NCBI GenBank assembly: GCA_905235765.1
Contig: CAJOMM010000031.1
Location: 1 to 7,262 of the forward strand
DNA length: 7,262 bases
Origin: an uncultured Clostridia bacterium
Lineage (GTDB): Bacteria > Bacillota > Clostridia > Christensenellales > Borkfalkiaceae
Direction: 5' to 3'
Numbering within the stretch: the stretch's first letter is position 1; each line of letters starts with the position of its first letter. This document shows, piece after piece, positions 1-6,340 of this stretch. A model generated the notes under the pieces. It searched no databases, was not told the DNA's origin, and was given only the letters and a program-made list of their open reading frames with translations. Position numbers and translations under genes: made by a program.

Positions 1-1971
1 TTTATATTGATTCTCGCCGTTTCAATAATTAATTGTAATCGAAACGGTACAAAGGTAGATATTTCCGATTATAAACAGGTAATCGAGGAATACGACAAAG
101 ACGGCGGTGTTGACCAATCAAAGTTAAGCGCAGAGTCGACAAATGCTATATATAAAGGGTTATTTAACAGCGGTAAAAACTTATCGTACAACAATATTAA
201 TATTAAAAGCGTACTTTTTAACGGATATAATCTTGAAATAGTATTTGAATATAAAGGAGATAAAACCTCCTCCAGTATTTTATTCAATTCGACTTACGGA
301 AGAAATAATATGTCTGAATATGAGGAAGCTTTGGATAAAATCGGTGTAAAATACACTTATACCGATCCTAATTCCGGTTCGATCTGGTCCACGCTTCTTC
401 CGATATTCGGGAGCCTTCTGATTGCCGTGGTATTCTTTATATTGATAATGCAAACGCAGGGCGGAACGAAGGGGGCGATGAGTTTCGCCAAAACAAACGC
501 GCGAGTTAATCATAATATCAAAGTGCGCTTTTCCGACGTGGCAGGCGCAGAAGAGGAAAAAACCGAACTTGCAGAAGTCGTTGACTTTTTGAAAAATCCG
601 TCTAAGTTTTCTAATCTCGGGGCAAGAATACCTAAAGGCGTGCTTTTAGTCGGGCCTCCCGGAACGGGTAAAACTTTATTCGCTAAAGCCGTTGCCGGAG
701 AAGCGGGCGTTCCGTTCTTTTCTATTTCCGGTTCGGATTTTGTGGAAATGTTCGTAGGCGTCGGCGCGTCCAGAGTCAGGGATCTTTTCGACGCCGCTAA
801 AAAGAATATGCCGTGTATAGTATTTATCGATGAAATCGACGCAGTAGGCAGACAACGCGGAACAGGTCTTGGCGGCGGGCACGACGAGAGAGAACAAACG
901 CTGAACCAATTACTCGTTCAGATGGACGGTTTCGAAACTAACGACGGTATTATAGTTATGGCGGCGACCAACCGTGCGGATATTCTCGATCCGGCGCTTT
1001 TAAGACCGGGCAGGTTCGATAGACAAATATACGTCAACGTTCCCGACGTCAGGGGCAGAGAAGCTATATTAAAGGTACACGCGCGCAATAAACCTCTCGC
1101 GCCGAGCGTAAACTTCAAAACCGTTGCGAGAATGACCAGCGGATTTTCGGGTGCCGATTTGGAAAACCTTCTTAACGAAGCGGCGATACTTGCGGCACGT
1201 GCGAACAAAAAGTTTATAACGAACAGCGATTTATACGAAGGTATAAACAAAGTTCTTTTGGGACCGCAGAAAAAATCCAGACTCGTTACCGAAACAGATA
1301 AACGTATTACCGCATATCACGAATCCGGACACGCAATTCTCGCAAGGCTTTTGCCTAATTGCGATCCGGTTCACGAAGTGTCTATAATTCCGCGCGGTCA
1401 GGCGGCAGGTTATACGATGACCCGTCCGGATTCCGACGACAATCATCTTACGAAGAGCAAGCTTTTAGACGATATAGTTATGTCGTTAGGCGGAAGAGTT
1501 GCCGAAGAACTTATAATAAAGGATATTTCGGCAGGCGCTTCCGGCGATATACAGGCGGTTAGTAAGAGAGCAAGGCTTATGGTTACCGAGTGGGGTATGA
1601 GCGAAAGAGTCGGACCTATATCTTACGCTTCGGATAAAGAAGTGTTTATAGGAAGGGATATGGCGTCTCACGTAACTTATAGCGAAGAAACTGCGGCGAT
1701 AATCGACGAAGAAGTAAACAAAATCGTGAGCGAAGCGCTCGTTAAAGCGAGAAAATTGCTTTCTGAAAATAAGCCGCTTCTCGATAATATGGCAAGACTT
1801 CTTATCGAAAGAGAGACCATTTTCAGCGAAGAAGTAGATATGATAATGGAAGGAAAGACCGTAGAAGAGATTATGGCGTTTATGGACGAAAACGAACGCA
1901 CTCTTTCGGAAAACCCTTTCGAACGCCACTCAAATAAAACAAATCCCGTAAATAAAGAAGACGGCGAGTAA
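1..1971 (+). CDS. ftsH: ATP-dependent zinc metalloprotease FtsH (5' end cut by window edge)
   Basis: FtsH is a hexameric, membrane-anchored AAA+ protease that pulls out and degrades misfolded membrane proteins and some short-lived cytosolic regulators. The reading frame is open from base 1, and the first residues (FILILAVSII) are the end of transmembrane helix 1. The TTG at 7 is therefore internal and the true start lies a few codons upstream. Numbering from that TTG: extracytoplasmic domain about 12-125; second membrane helix about 128-148; Walker A GPPGTGKT 216-223; Walker B VFIDEIDA 272-279; second region of homology with arginine fingers R336 and R339; zinc-protease motif HESGH 438-442 with third zinc ligand D514 in GASGDI. 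A charged, disordered tail ends the protein. Its 656 visible residues fit the usual FtsH length, and all catalytic residues are present. The parA start follows after 33 nt with no terminator between, so co-transcription is likely. Confidence 0.97.
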   Translation, partial: FILILAVSIINCNRNGTKVDISDYKQVIEEYDKDGGVDQSKLSAESTNAIYKGLFNSGKNLSYNNINIKSVLFNGYNLEIVFEYKGDKTSSSILFNSTYGRNNMSEYEEALDKIGVKYTYTDPNSGSIWSTLLPIFGSLLIAVVFFILIMQTQGGTKGAMSFAKTNARVNHNIKVRFSDVAGAEEEKTELAEVVDFLKNPSKFSNLGARIPKGVLLVGPPGTGKTLFAKAVAGEAGVPFFSISGSDFVEMFVGVGASRVRDLFDAAKKNMPCIVFIDEIDAVGRQRGTGLGGGHDEREQTLNQLLVQMDGFETNDGIIVMAATNRADILDPALLRPGRFDRQIYVNVPDVRGREAILKVHARNKPLAPSVNFKTVARMTSGFSGADLENLLNEAAILAARANKKFITNSDLYEGINKVLLGPQKKSRLVTETDKRITAYHESGHAILARLLPNCDPVHEVSIIPRGQAAGYTMTRPDSDDNHLTKSKLLDDIVMSLGGRVAEELIIKDISAGASGDIQAVSKRARLMVTEWGMSERVGPISYASDKEVFIGRDMASHVTYSEETAAIIDEEVNKIVSEALVKARKLLSENKPLLDNMARLLIERETIFSEEVDMIMEGKTVEEIMAFMDENERTLSENPFERHSNKTNPVNKEDGE

Positions 1972-2004
1972 AAAATAATCAAATTTAACTACGGAGAAAA
2001 ATCA

Positions 2005-2772
2005 ATGGGAAAGATCGTAGCGTTTTCAAATCAAAAAGGCGGCGTGGGTAAGACTACGACCTGCGTCAATATGGCGGCGTATCTCGCGCAAAAAGGATAT
2101 AAATGTCTGATAGTGGATTTAGATCCGCAGGGCAATGCGACAAGCGGACTCGGTTTCGCCAAAAGCGACGTAAAATCTTCCGTATACAGCGTTATGATAG
2201 ACGAAACGCCGATAGAAGAAGCGGTGTATAAAACGTGCGTGGACGGACTGGATATTCTTCCTTCCACCATAGATCTTGCCGGCGCGGAAGTGGAACTCGT
2301 ATATATAAAGGATCGCGAACACGTTCTTAAAAACGTGCTTAACGTTGCGAGGTCGAGTTACGATTTTATAACGATAGACTGTCCGCCGTCTTTGGGGCTA
2401 CTAACGATAAACGCGCTTTCCGCCGCGGATACGGTAATTATTCCGATACAGAGCGAATATTACGCATTAGAAGGTTTAAGTCAACTTATGAATACGATAA
2501 AGCTCGTAACCAAGCACTTGAACCCGAACTTAAAAGTGGAAGGCGTCGTACTTACCATGAACGACAATCGCGCGATAATTTCCCGTCAGATTTCCGAGGA
2601 AATTAAGAAATATTTCGGGAAAAGCGTATTCGAAACGGTGATACCGAGGAATATCAGGCTCGCCGAGGCGCCCAGCCACGGCGTGCCGATAATGTTACAC
2701 GATACCAAATGTTCCGGCGCAAAAGCGTATCTCGCGTTTACGGAAGAGTTTTTGAGCAGACAAAAAAAATAA
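2005..2772 (+). CDS. parA: Chromosome-partitioning ATPase ParA/Soj
   Basis: This is a deviant-Walker ATPase that dimerises with ATP, binds DNA non-specifically and works with ParB in origin segregation; in Bacillus the homologue Soj also controls DnaA. The N-terminal P-loop KGGVGKTT spans residues 11-18, with signature lysine K11 and K16. The switch-I motif DLDPQGN is at 38-44, with D40 the expected hydrolysis residue, and Walker B TIDCPP is at 123-128. R189 and R218 fall at the same numbers as the basic DNA-binding residues I recall for Bacillus subtilis Soj. The C-terminal block IPRNIRLAEAPSHG (213-226) is typical of chromosomal ParA. The length of 255 residues is usual, and there is no N-terminal helix-turn-helix as in plasmid type Ia ParA. 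The start is fixed by GGAGA at 1993-1997, seven bases before ATG. It sits between ftsH and parB, probably in one transcript. Confidence 0.96.
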   Translation: MGKIVAFSNQKGGVGKTTTCVNMAAYLAQKGYKCLIVDLDPQGNATSGLGFAKSDVKSSVYSVMIDETPIEEAVYKTCVDGLDILPSTIDLAGAEVELVYIKDREHVLKNVLNVARSSYDFITIDCPPSLGLLTINALSAADTVIIPIQSEYYALEGLSQLMNTIKLVTKHLNPNLKVEGVVLTMNDNRAIISRQISEEIKKYFGKSVFETVIPRNIRLAEAPSHGVPIMLHDTKCSGAKAYLAFTEEFLSRQKK

Positions 2773-2793
2773 TTCACAGGGGAGAAAATAAAA

Positions 2794-3693
2794 ATGAACG
2801 AAAAGAGAGGTCTCGGCAAAGGGCTTTCCGCACTTTTTTCTGAGACGGAAGAAGATTACGGCAAAAGTTTGATTTTCGAAGACGAGCAGGGCGGAAAAGA
2901 GAGCGTTCGCGAAGTGAATATTGCGGACGTTTACGCCAACCCTAACCAGCCGAGGAAAAATTTCGACCAGTCGGCGCTCGGCGAATTATCGGCGTCAATC
3001 AAAAAACACGGCGTCATAATGCCTATCATCGTCAATAAAGACGGCGAAAGATATATGATAATCGCCGGCGAAAGAAGATTCCGCGCCGCAAAAATGGCAG
3101 GACTTTCGTCGATTCCCGTTATCGTCAAGAATTACGACGAACGTCAGATAAAAGAAATTTCTCTCATCGAAAACCTGCAAAGAGAGGACCTTAACCCCAT
3201 AGAAGCGGCGACCGCTATGCGCGCGCTTATGGAAGACTATAATCTTTCGCAGGAAGAACTCGCCGACAGAATAGGTAAATCGAGACCGGCGATAGCAAAC
3301 ACTCTGAGGCTTCTCAATTTAGAGACTTCCGTTCTCGAAATGGTGAGAAACGGCGCGCTTACCGCCGGACACGCGAGAAGTATCGTCGCTATTCCTAAAC
3401 CCGATCAGAAAAAAATCGCGGACAACGTAGTTAAAAACGGGCTATCCGTCAGAGAAACGGAGAAACTCGTCAAAGATTACTTCGTTCCGCCGGAAGAAAA
3501 GAAGAAAAAACCGGCTGCGCCGCTTTCAAACGAACTTAAAGCGCTTATTGAAGAAATGCAGAGAGTGTTCGGCACTAAGGTCAACGCCATCGGCAACGAC
3601 AATAAGGGCAGAATATATATAGATTATTACACGAGAGACGATCTCGACAGGCTTGCGGATATTTTGGAAAAGGTGAAAAACGAGCGCTTTTGA
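2794..3693 (+). CDS. parB: Chromosome-partitioning protein ParB/Spo0J
   Basis: ParB loads at parS sites, switches to a CTP-bound sliding clamp, spreads along DNA and recruits SMC; its N-terminus stimulates ParA ATPase. The N-terminal peptide RGLGKGLSALF (5-15) is the ParA-stimulating segment. The N-terminal CTPase domain shows NPNQPRK (49-55), the GERRFRAAK box (92-100) and the ENLQRED box (126-132), whose E126 and N127 correspond to the catalytic and clamp-closing residues of Spo0J. A helix-turn-helix (about 151-172, LSQEELADRIGKSRPAIANT) should recognise parS. A lysine-rich linker at about 231-240 leads to a C-terminal dimerisation domain (about 245-299). The length of 299 residues is slightly above Spo0J. 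AGGGGAG at 2778-2784 supports the ATG chosen. It follows parA by 21 nt. No parS-like 16-mer (consensus TGTTTCACGTGAAACA) was found in the window by eye. Confidence 0.96.
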   Translation: MNEKRGLGKGLSALFSETEEDYGKSLIFEDEQGGKESVREVNIADVYANPNQPRKNFDQSALGELSASIKKHGVIMPIIVNKDGERYMIIAGERRFRAAKMAGLSSIPVIVKNYDERQIKEISLIENLQREDLNPIEAATAMRALMEDYNLSQEELADRIGKSRPAIANTLRLLNLETSVLEMVRNGALTAGHARSIVAIPKPDQKKIADNVVKNGLSVRETEKLVKDYFVPPEEKKKKPAAPLSNELKALIEEMQRVFGTKVNAIGNDNKGRIYIDYYTRDDLDRLADILEKVKNERF

Positions 3694-3712
3694 TTTGGTG
3701 GTGCCGGAAAGT

Positions 3713-3720
3713 AAAGGAGG
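3713..3720 (+). promoter_or_regulatory. Strong Shine-Dalgarno site without a full-length gene
   Basis: AAAGGAGG is a nearly full match to the anti-Shine-Dalgarno sequence and stands nine bases before an ATG at 3730. It is stronger than the sites of the real genes in this window, yet the frame it serves is only 21 codons long. The flanking CAACGGC / GCGGTTG arms (3721-3727 and 3732-3738) could pair with one mismatch around the ATG; this is weak and may be chance. Confidence 0.6.
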
Positions 3721-3729
3721 CAACGGCAA

Positions 3730-3795
3730 ATGCGGTTGTTTTTCGTCCGACACGGTAGAAAATTACGAAAAAGAGCGTCTCTCGCTACGATCTAA
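3730..3795 (+). pseudogene. Remnant of a histidine phosphatase-like (RHG) gene, or a 21-residue basic peptide
   Basis: The frame starts MRLFFVRHG, which matches the N-terminal strand and catalytic RHG motif of the histidine phosphatase superfamily (phosphoglycerate mutase, CobC and relatives). It then turns into an arginine/lysine-rich stretch and stops at TAA 3793-3795. Family members are usually about 180-230 residues, so almost the whole protein is absent. A shift of one base after the CAC codon opens another frame (3755-3814: VENYEKERLSL and on) that ends at a TAA overlapping the ribosome binding site of the next gene, as a normal operon gene end would. This is consistent with an internal deletion that fused the 5' end of a gene to its 3' end out of frame. 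The family match rests on nine residues only. The alternative is a genuine translated small basic peptide or leader. It lies between parB (36 nt before) and the NfeD gene (30 nt after). Confidence 0.45.
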
Positions 3796-3825
3796 GATTT
3801 CGGGAAATTTTTAAGGAGAAATTTT

Positions 3826-4254
3826 ATGTGGGTTTATATTTGGCTGGCGGTTACAGTTCTGGCACTCGTTGTAGAATTCGTTACCAGCGAATTCGTTTCC
3901 ATCTGGTTTATCGGGGGCGGAATCGTTTCGATGATACTTTCGGGCGTGGGAATTGATTGGTATATTCACGTTCCGGCGTTTTTCGTCGTGTCGTTGGTAC
4001 TGCTTTTAGCGTTCAGAAAACTTGCAATAGAAAAACTCAACAAAAGAACGGAAAAGACCAACGCGGAATCGGTACTCGGAAAAGAGTTTAAACTTCTGAC
4101 GCCTATATCTTTCAATCAGCCCGGAACGATAAAGGTGGGCGACGTCGTGTGGTCGGCGGTAGCCGTAAACGACGACGCGGAAATCAAAGAAGGCACTATA
4201 GTGAAAATAAAAGCCTTAAAAGGCAATAAATATATTGTGGAGGAGATTAAATAA
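3826..4254 (+). CDS. Short NfeD-family membrane protein (SPFH partner)
   Basis: NfeD-like proteins accompany SPFH scaffolds in bacterial and archaeal membranes; their exact role is unsettled, but the pairing is one of the best conserved for stomatin-type proteins. This 142-residue protein has hydrophobic segments at about 3-19, 24-42 and 47-63, a basic stretch (64-77, RKLAIEKLNKRTEK), then a C-terminal beta-rich OB-fold domain (about 84-142) with the typical GTIKVGDVVWSAVA and EEGT/KEGTIVKIKALKG pattern. There is no ClpP-like protease domain, so this is the short form of the family. AAGGAG at 3813-3818 supports the ATG. Its stop codon overlaps the start of the SPFH gene (TAATG), implying translational coupling and roughly equal output. 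Confidence 0.88.
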   Translation: MWVYIWLAVTVLALVVEFVTSEFVSIWFIGGGIVSMILSGVGIDWYIHVPAFFVVSLVLLLAFRKLAIEKLNKRTEKTNAESVLGKEFKLLTPISFNQPGTIKVGDVVWSAVAVNDDAEIKEGTIVKIKALKGNKYIVEEIK

Positions 4255-5132
4255 TGGAACCTTGGTTAGTTGTATTGATAGTTTTAGGCGTATTGGTGTT
4301 TATAATTCTTATATCATCAATAAAGATAGTAAGACAATCTACTGCGGTGGTAGTGGAAAGGCTCGGCAAATTTCATAAACTCTTAAACACGGGAGTACAT
4401 TTTATTTTGCCGTTGGTGGACAGAAGCGTAGGCGGACCCATATCGTTGAAAGAAAGAGTGGCGGATTTTGCGCCGCAGCCGGTTATAACGAAAGATAACG
4501 TAACGATGCAGATAGACACGGTAGTCTACTATCAGGTAACGGACGCGAAACTGTTTACCTACGGCGTGGAGAATCCGATACGCGCGATAGAAAACCTGAC
4601 CGCGACGACATTAAGGAACCTCGTCGGCGAGTTGGAACTTGACGGAACCTTGACTTCTCGCGACACGGTAAACAGCAAGATGCGTATGATTCTGGACGAA
4701 GCGACGGATCCTTGGGGAATAAAGATAAACAGAGTAGAACTTAAAAATATTCTTCCCCCGAAAGACATACAGCAGGCAATGGAAAAGCAGATGCGAGCGG
4801 AAAGGGAACGCCGCGAATCGATACTTCGGGCAGAAGGCGAAAAGCGCAGCAATATTTTGGTAGCGGAAGGCGAAAAAGAAGCGACGATACTTCGCGCGGA
4901 AGCGAAAAAGGCGGCGGTCATCGCCGAAGCGGAAGCGACGGCGACGGCGATAAAGATGATAAACGATGCAAATCCTAACGCCGCGTATCTGACGCTCAAA
5001 GGTTACGAGGCGTTGAAGATAATGGCGGACGGCAATTCGACCAAAATAATCGTGCCGAGCGAGATTCAGAACGTTTCAGGATTGCTGGCAAGCTTAAAAG
5101 CGACGCTTGAAAACGACGAAAAGAAAAATTAA
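4254..5132 (+). CDS. SPFH/stomatin-paraslipin family protein (QmcA-like)
   Basis: The protein forms oligomeric rings or cages that organise membrane microdomains; in Escherichia coli the relatives HflK/HflC and QmcA bind FtsH. An N-terminal membrane anchor lies at about 4-23. It is followed by the SPFH (prohibitin/band 7) domain, about 24-185, with VVERLGKFHKLLNTGVHF and the DNVTMQIDTVVYYQVTD block that mark the stomatin/paraslipin branch. A long charged helix (about 177-240) contains four successive 11-residue units, 187-230. The end (about 255-285) has KIIVPSEIQNVSG, typical of QmcA/paraslipin. The length of 292 residues is usual. GGAGGAG at 4239-4245, inside the end of the preceding gene, serves its start. 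Placed after an NfeD gene, it is very likely its functional partner. It is followed by a terminator. Confidence 0.93.
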   Translation: MEPWLVVLIVLGVLVFIILISSIKIVRQSTAVVVERLGKFHKLLNTGVHFILPLVDRSVGGPISLKERVADFAPQPVITKDNVTMQIDTVVYYQVTDAKLFTYGVENPIRAIENLTATTLRNLVGELELDGTLTSRDTVNSKMRMILDEATDPWGIKINRVELKNILPPKDIQQAMEKQMRAERERRESILRAEGEKRSNILVAEGEKEATILRAEAKKAAVIAEAEATATAIKMINDANPNAAYLTLKGYEALKIMADGNSTKIIVPSEIQNVSGLLASLKATLENDEKKN

Positions 5133-5136
5133 AAGT

Positions 5137-5162
5137 TTGCCCCTTTTTAAGGGGCAATTTTA
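5137..5162 (+). terminator. Intrinsic terminator after the NfeD-SPFH pair
   Basis: TTGCCCCTT (5137-5145) pairs perfectly with AAGGGGCAA (5149-5157) around a TTT loop, giving a nine-bp stem. TTTTAT follows. It starts four bases after the SPFH stop codon, the expected place for a rho-independent terminator. Confidence 0.85.
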
Positions 5163-5166
5163 TAAT
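5137..5166 (+). promoter_or_regulatory. Possible promoter overlapping the terminator, for the CDF gene
   Basis: A perfect -10 hexamer TATAAT lies at 5161-5166, immediately after the terminator stem. TTGCCC at 5137-5142 could act as a poor -35 box (18-nt spacer). Transcription would start near 5173, leaving a leader of only about 11 nt before the ATG at 5184, which has just a weak Shine-Dalgarno sequence. The -10 match is seen; promoter activity is inferred, and in AT-rich DNA a single hexamer may be chance. Confidence 0.35.
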
Positions 5167-5183
5167 ACGGGTTTTATAAGATA

Positions 5184-6290
5184 ATGAATAGAGAAAAAGA
5201 GATAGTAAAAACCAGCGCGATAGGAATTATTGGCAACGTGCTGCTCGTAATAGGTAAAGCGATAGTCGGTTTCGTTTCGGGATCTATAAGTATTATTTCC
5301 GACGCCGTAAACAACCTGACCGACGCTTTAAGCAGTATAATAACGATAGTCGGCGCGAAACTTTCCGGCAAAAAGCCGGACAGGAAACACCCGTACGGAC
5401 ACGGCAGGGTGGAATTCGTGGCGGCTTCGCTTATAGGCGTGGTTATTTTTATTGCCGGCTTTATGGCTATATACGAATCGGTTTCAAGCTTATTTAACGG
5501 AGAGTCGCCGACTTATAATCTTTACTCGTTTATAATAATAGGTGTGGCGATTCTCGTCAAAATAGGGTTAGGCTTGTATTTCCGATACAAAGGCGAAAAG
5601 GTAAAAAGCGATTCGCTTAAAGCAAGCGGTATAGACGCGCTTTTAGATTCCCTTTTATCTTTAGGAACGCTTGTCGGAGCGGCGATTTCATATTTTTTCC
5701 AATTGCATCTCGAAGGTTACATAGGCGCGGTGATAGGTATTCTTATAATCAAATCTTCGATAGACGTTTTCAGAGAATCGGCGTCTAAAATTATCGGCGA
5801 ACGCACGGAGACGGAGTTTACTGCCGAAATGATTAAAGACATTTCCCAAAACCCCAAAGTGTTCGGGGTATACGATCTCATAATACATAACTACGGCGCG
5901 GACAGAAACATCGCGAGCGTGCACGTGGAAGTGGACGATTGCCTTACCGCAAAGGAAATTCAGAAACTCGAAAGAGAGATAGCGTTTATGTGTTACGAAA
6001 AGTACAATACCGTTATGACGGTCGGAATTTACGCCAGAAATTCAGAGAACGAAAAAGAAAAAGAGATTAAAGAGACGATTGACAAAATCACTTCGGAATA
6101 TCCGGATATTCTTCAAACGCACGGGTTTTACGTCGACGAAACCGCTAAAACCATTAGCATAGATATCATAATTTCTTTTGAAACGGAAAAACCGGACGAG
6201 ATTTACAGAGAAGTGTGCGAGAAAATAAACGCAAAGTATCCGGACTATAAAATCGCCATAATCGTCGACAAAGATTTCAGCCTGACGTAA
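5184..6290 (+). CDS. Cation diffusion facilitator, probably Mn2+ (divalent metal) exporter
   Basis: CDF proteins are dimeric metal/proton antiporters that export divalent cations. Six membrane helices are visible at about 10-31, 34-58, 78-98, 113-134, 148-172 and 178-195, with the conserved HPYGHGRVE loop (69-77) before helix 3. The transport site is N43 and D47 in helix 2 (SDAVNNLTD) with D151 and D155 in helix 5 (IDALLD). Zinc CDFs normally have histidine at one or both of the first positions; Asp-xxx-Asp in helix 5 is associated with manganese CDFs, and I recall the same Asn-Asp/Asp-Asp set in pneumococcal MntE. The cytoplasmic ferredoxin-like domain (about 212-288) keeps H235 and H247. 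A further stretch of about 75 residues with similar strand-helix alternation follows (about 293-366), making the protein longer than the usual 290-300. The start has a weak ribosome site (ATAAG), and no better start is nearby. It stands after a terminator, so it is likely transcribed separately. Substrate is inference. Confidence 0.9.
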   Translation: MNREKEIVKTSAIGIIGNVLLVIGKAIVGFVSGSISIISDAVNNLTDALSSIITIVGAKLSGKKPDRKHPYGHGRVEFVAASLIGVVIFIAGFMAIYESVSSLFNGESPTYNLYSFIIIGVAILVKIGLGLYFRYKGEKVKSDSLKASGIDALLDSLLSLGTLVGAAISYFFQLHLEGYIGAVIGILIIKSSIDVFRESASKIIGERTETEFTAEMIKDISQNPKVFGVYDLIIHNYGADRNIASVHVEVDDCLTAKEIQKLEREIAFMCYEKYNTVMTVGIYARNSENEKEKEIKETIDKITSEYPDILQTHGFYVDETAKTISIDIIISFETEKPDEIYREVCEKINAKYPDYKIAIIVDKDFSLT

Positions 6291-6293
6291 ATT
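6265..6293 (+). promoter_or_regulatory. Weak candidate promoter before the six-helix membrane protein
   Basis: TCGACA (6265-6270, five of six to TTGACA) is 17 nt from TAAATT (6288-6293, four of six to TATAAT). It overlaps the end of the CDF gene and would start transcription near 6300. Co-transcription with the CDF gene is an equal possibility, since no terminator separates them. Confidence 0.2.
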
Positions 6294-6340
6294 ATGAATA
6301 ATATCGACACAATTCGGGAATAAATAAAAAGAGGTGAAAT

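Noticed and set aside
7..9. TTG as the start codon of ftsH
   Set aside because: The frame is open to base 1, and the preceding codons continue a membrane helix. No ribosome site is visible, so the real start lies before the window.
1486..1929. Open frame of 147 codons on the minus strand
   Set aside because: It lies wholly inside ftsH, whose motifs are intact. The minus frame has no ribosome site I can see, and its composition looks like an antisense shadow.
4809..4945. Repeated GAAGGCGAAAA-type motifs as a possible DNA repeat or CRISPR-like array
   Set aside because: The period is 33 bp and in frame with the SPFH coiled-coil hendecads; the similarity is explained by protein repeats, and there are no spacers.
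4559..4999. Open frame of 146 codons on the minus strand
   Set aside because: It is a shadow of the SPFH repeat region; its alanine/serine-rich make-up follows from the repeated gcg/gaa codons on the other strand.
5918..5934. CACGTG core resembling the centre of parS
   Set aside because: Only the central six bases match; the flanks do not follow the TGTTTC/GAAACA arms, and the site is within codons for the CDF metal-binding domain (SVHVEV).
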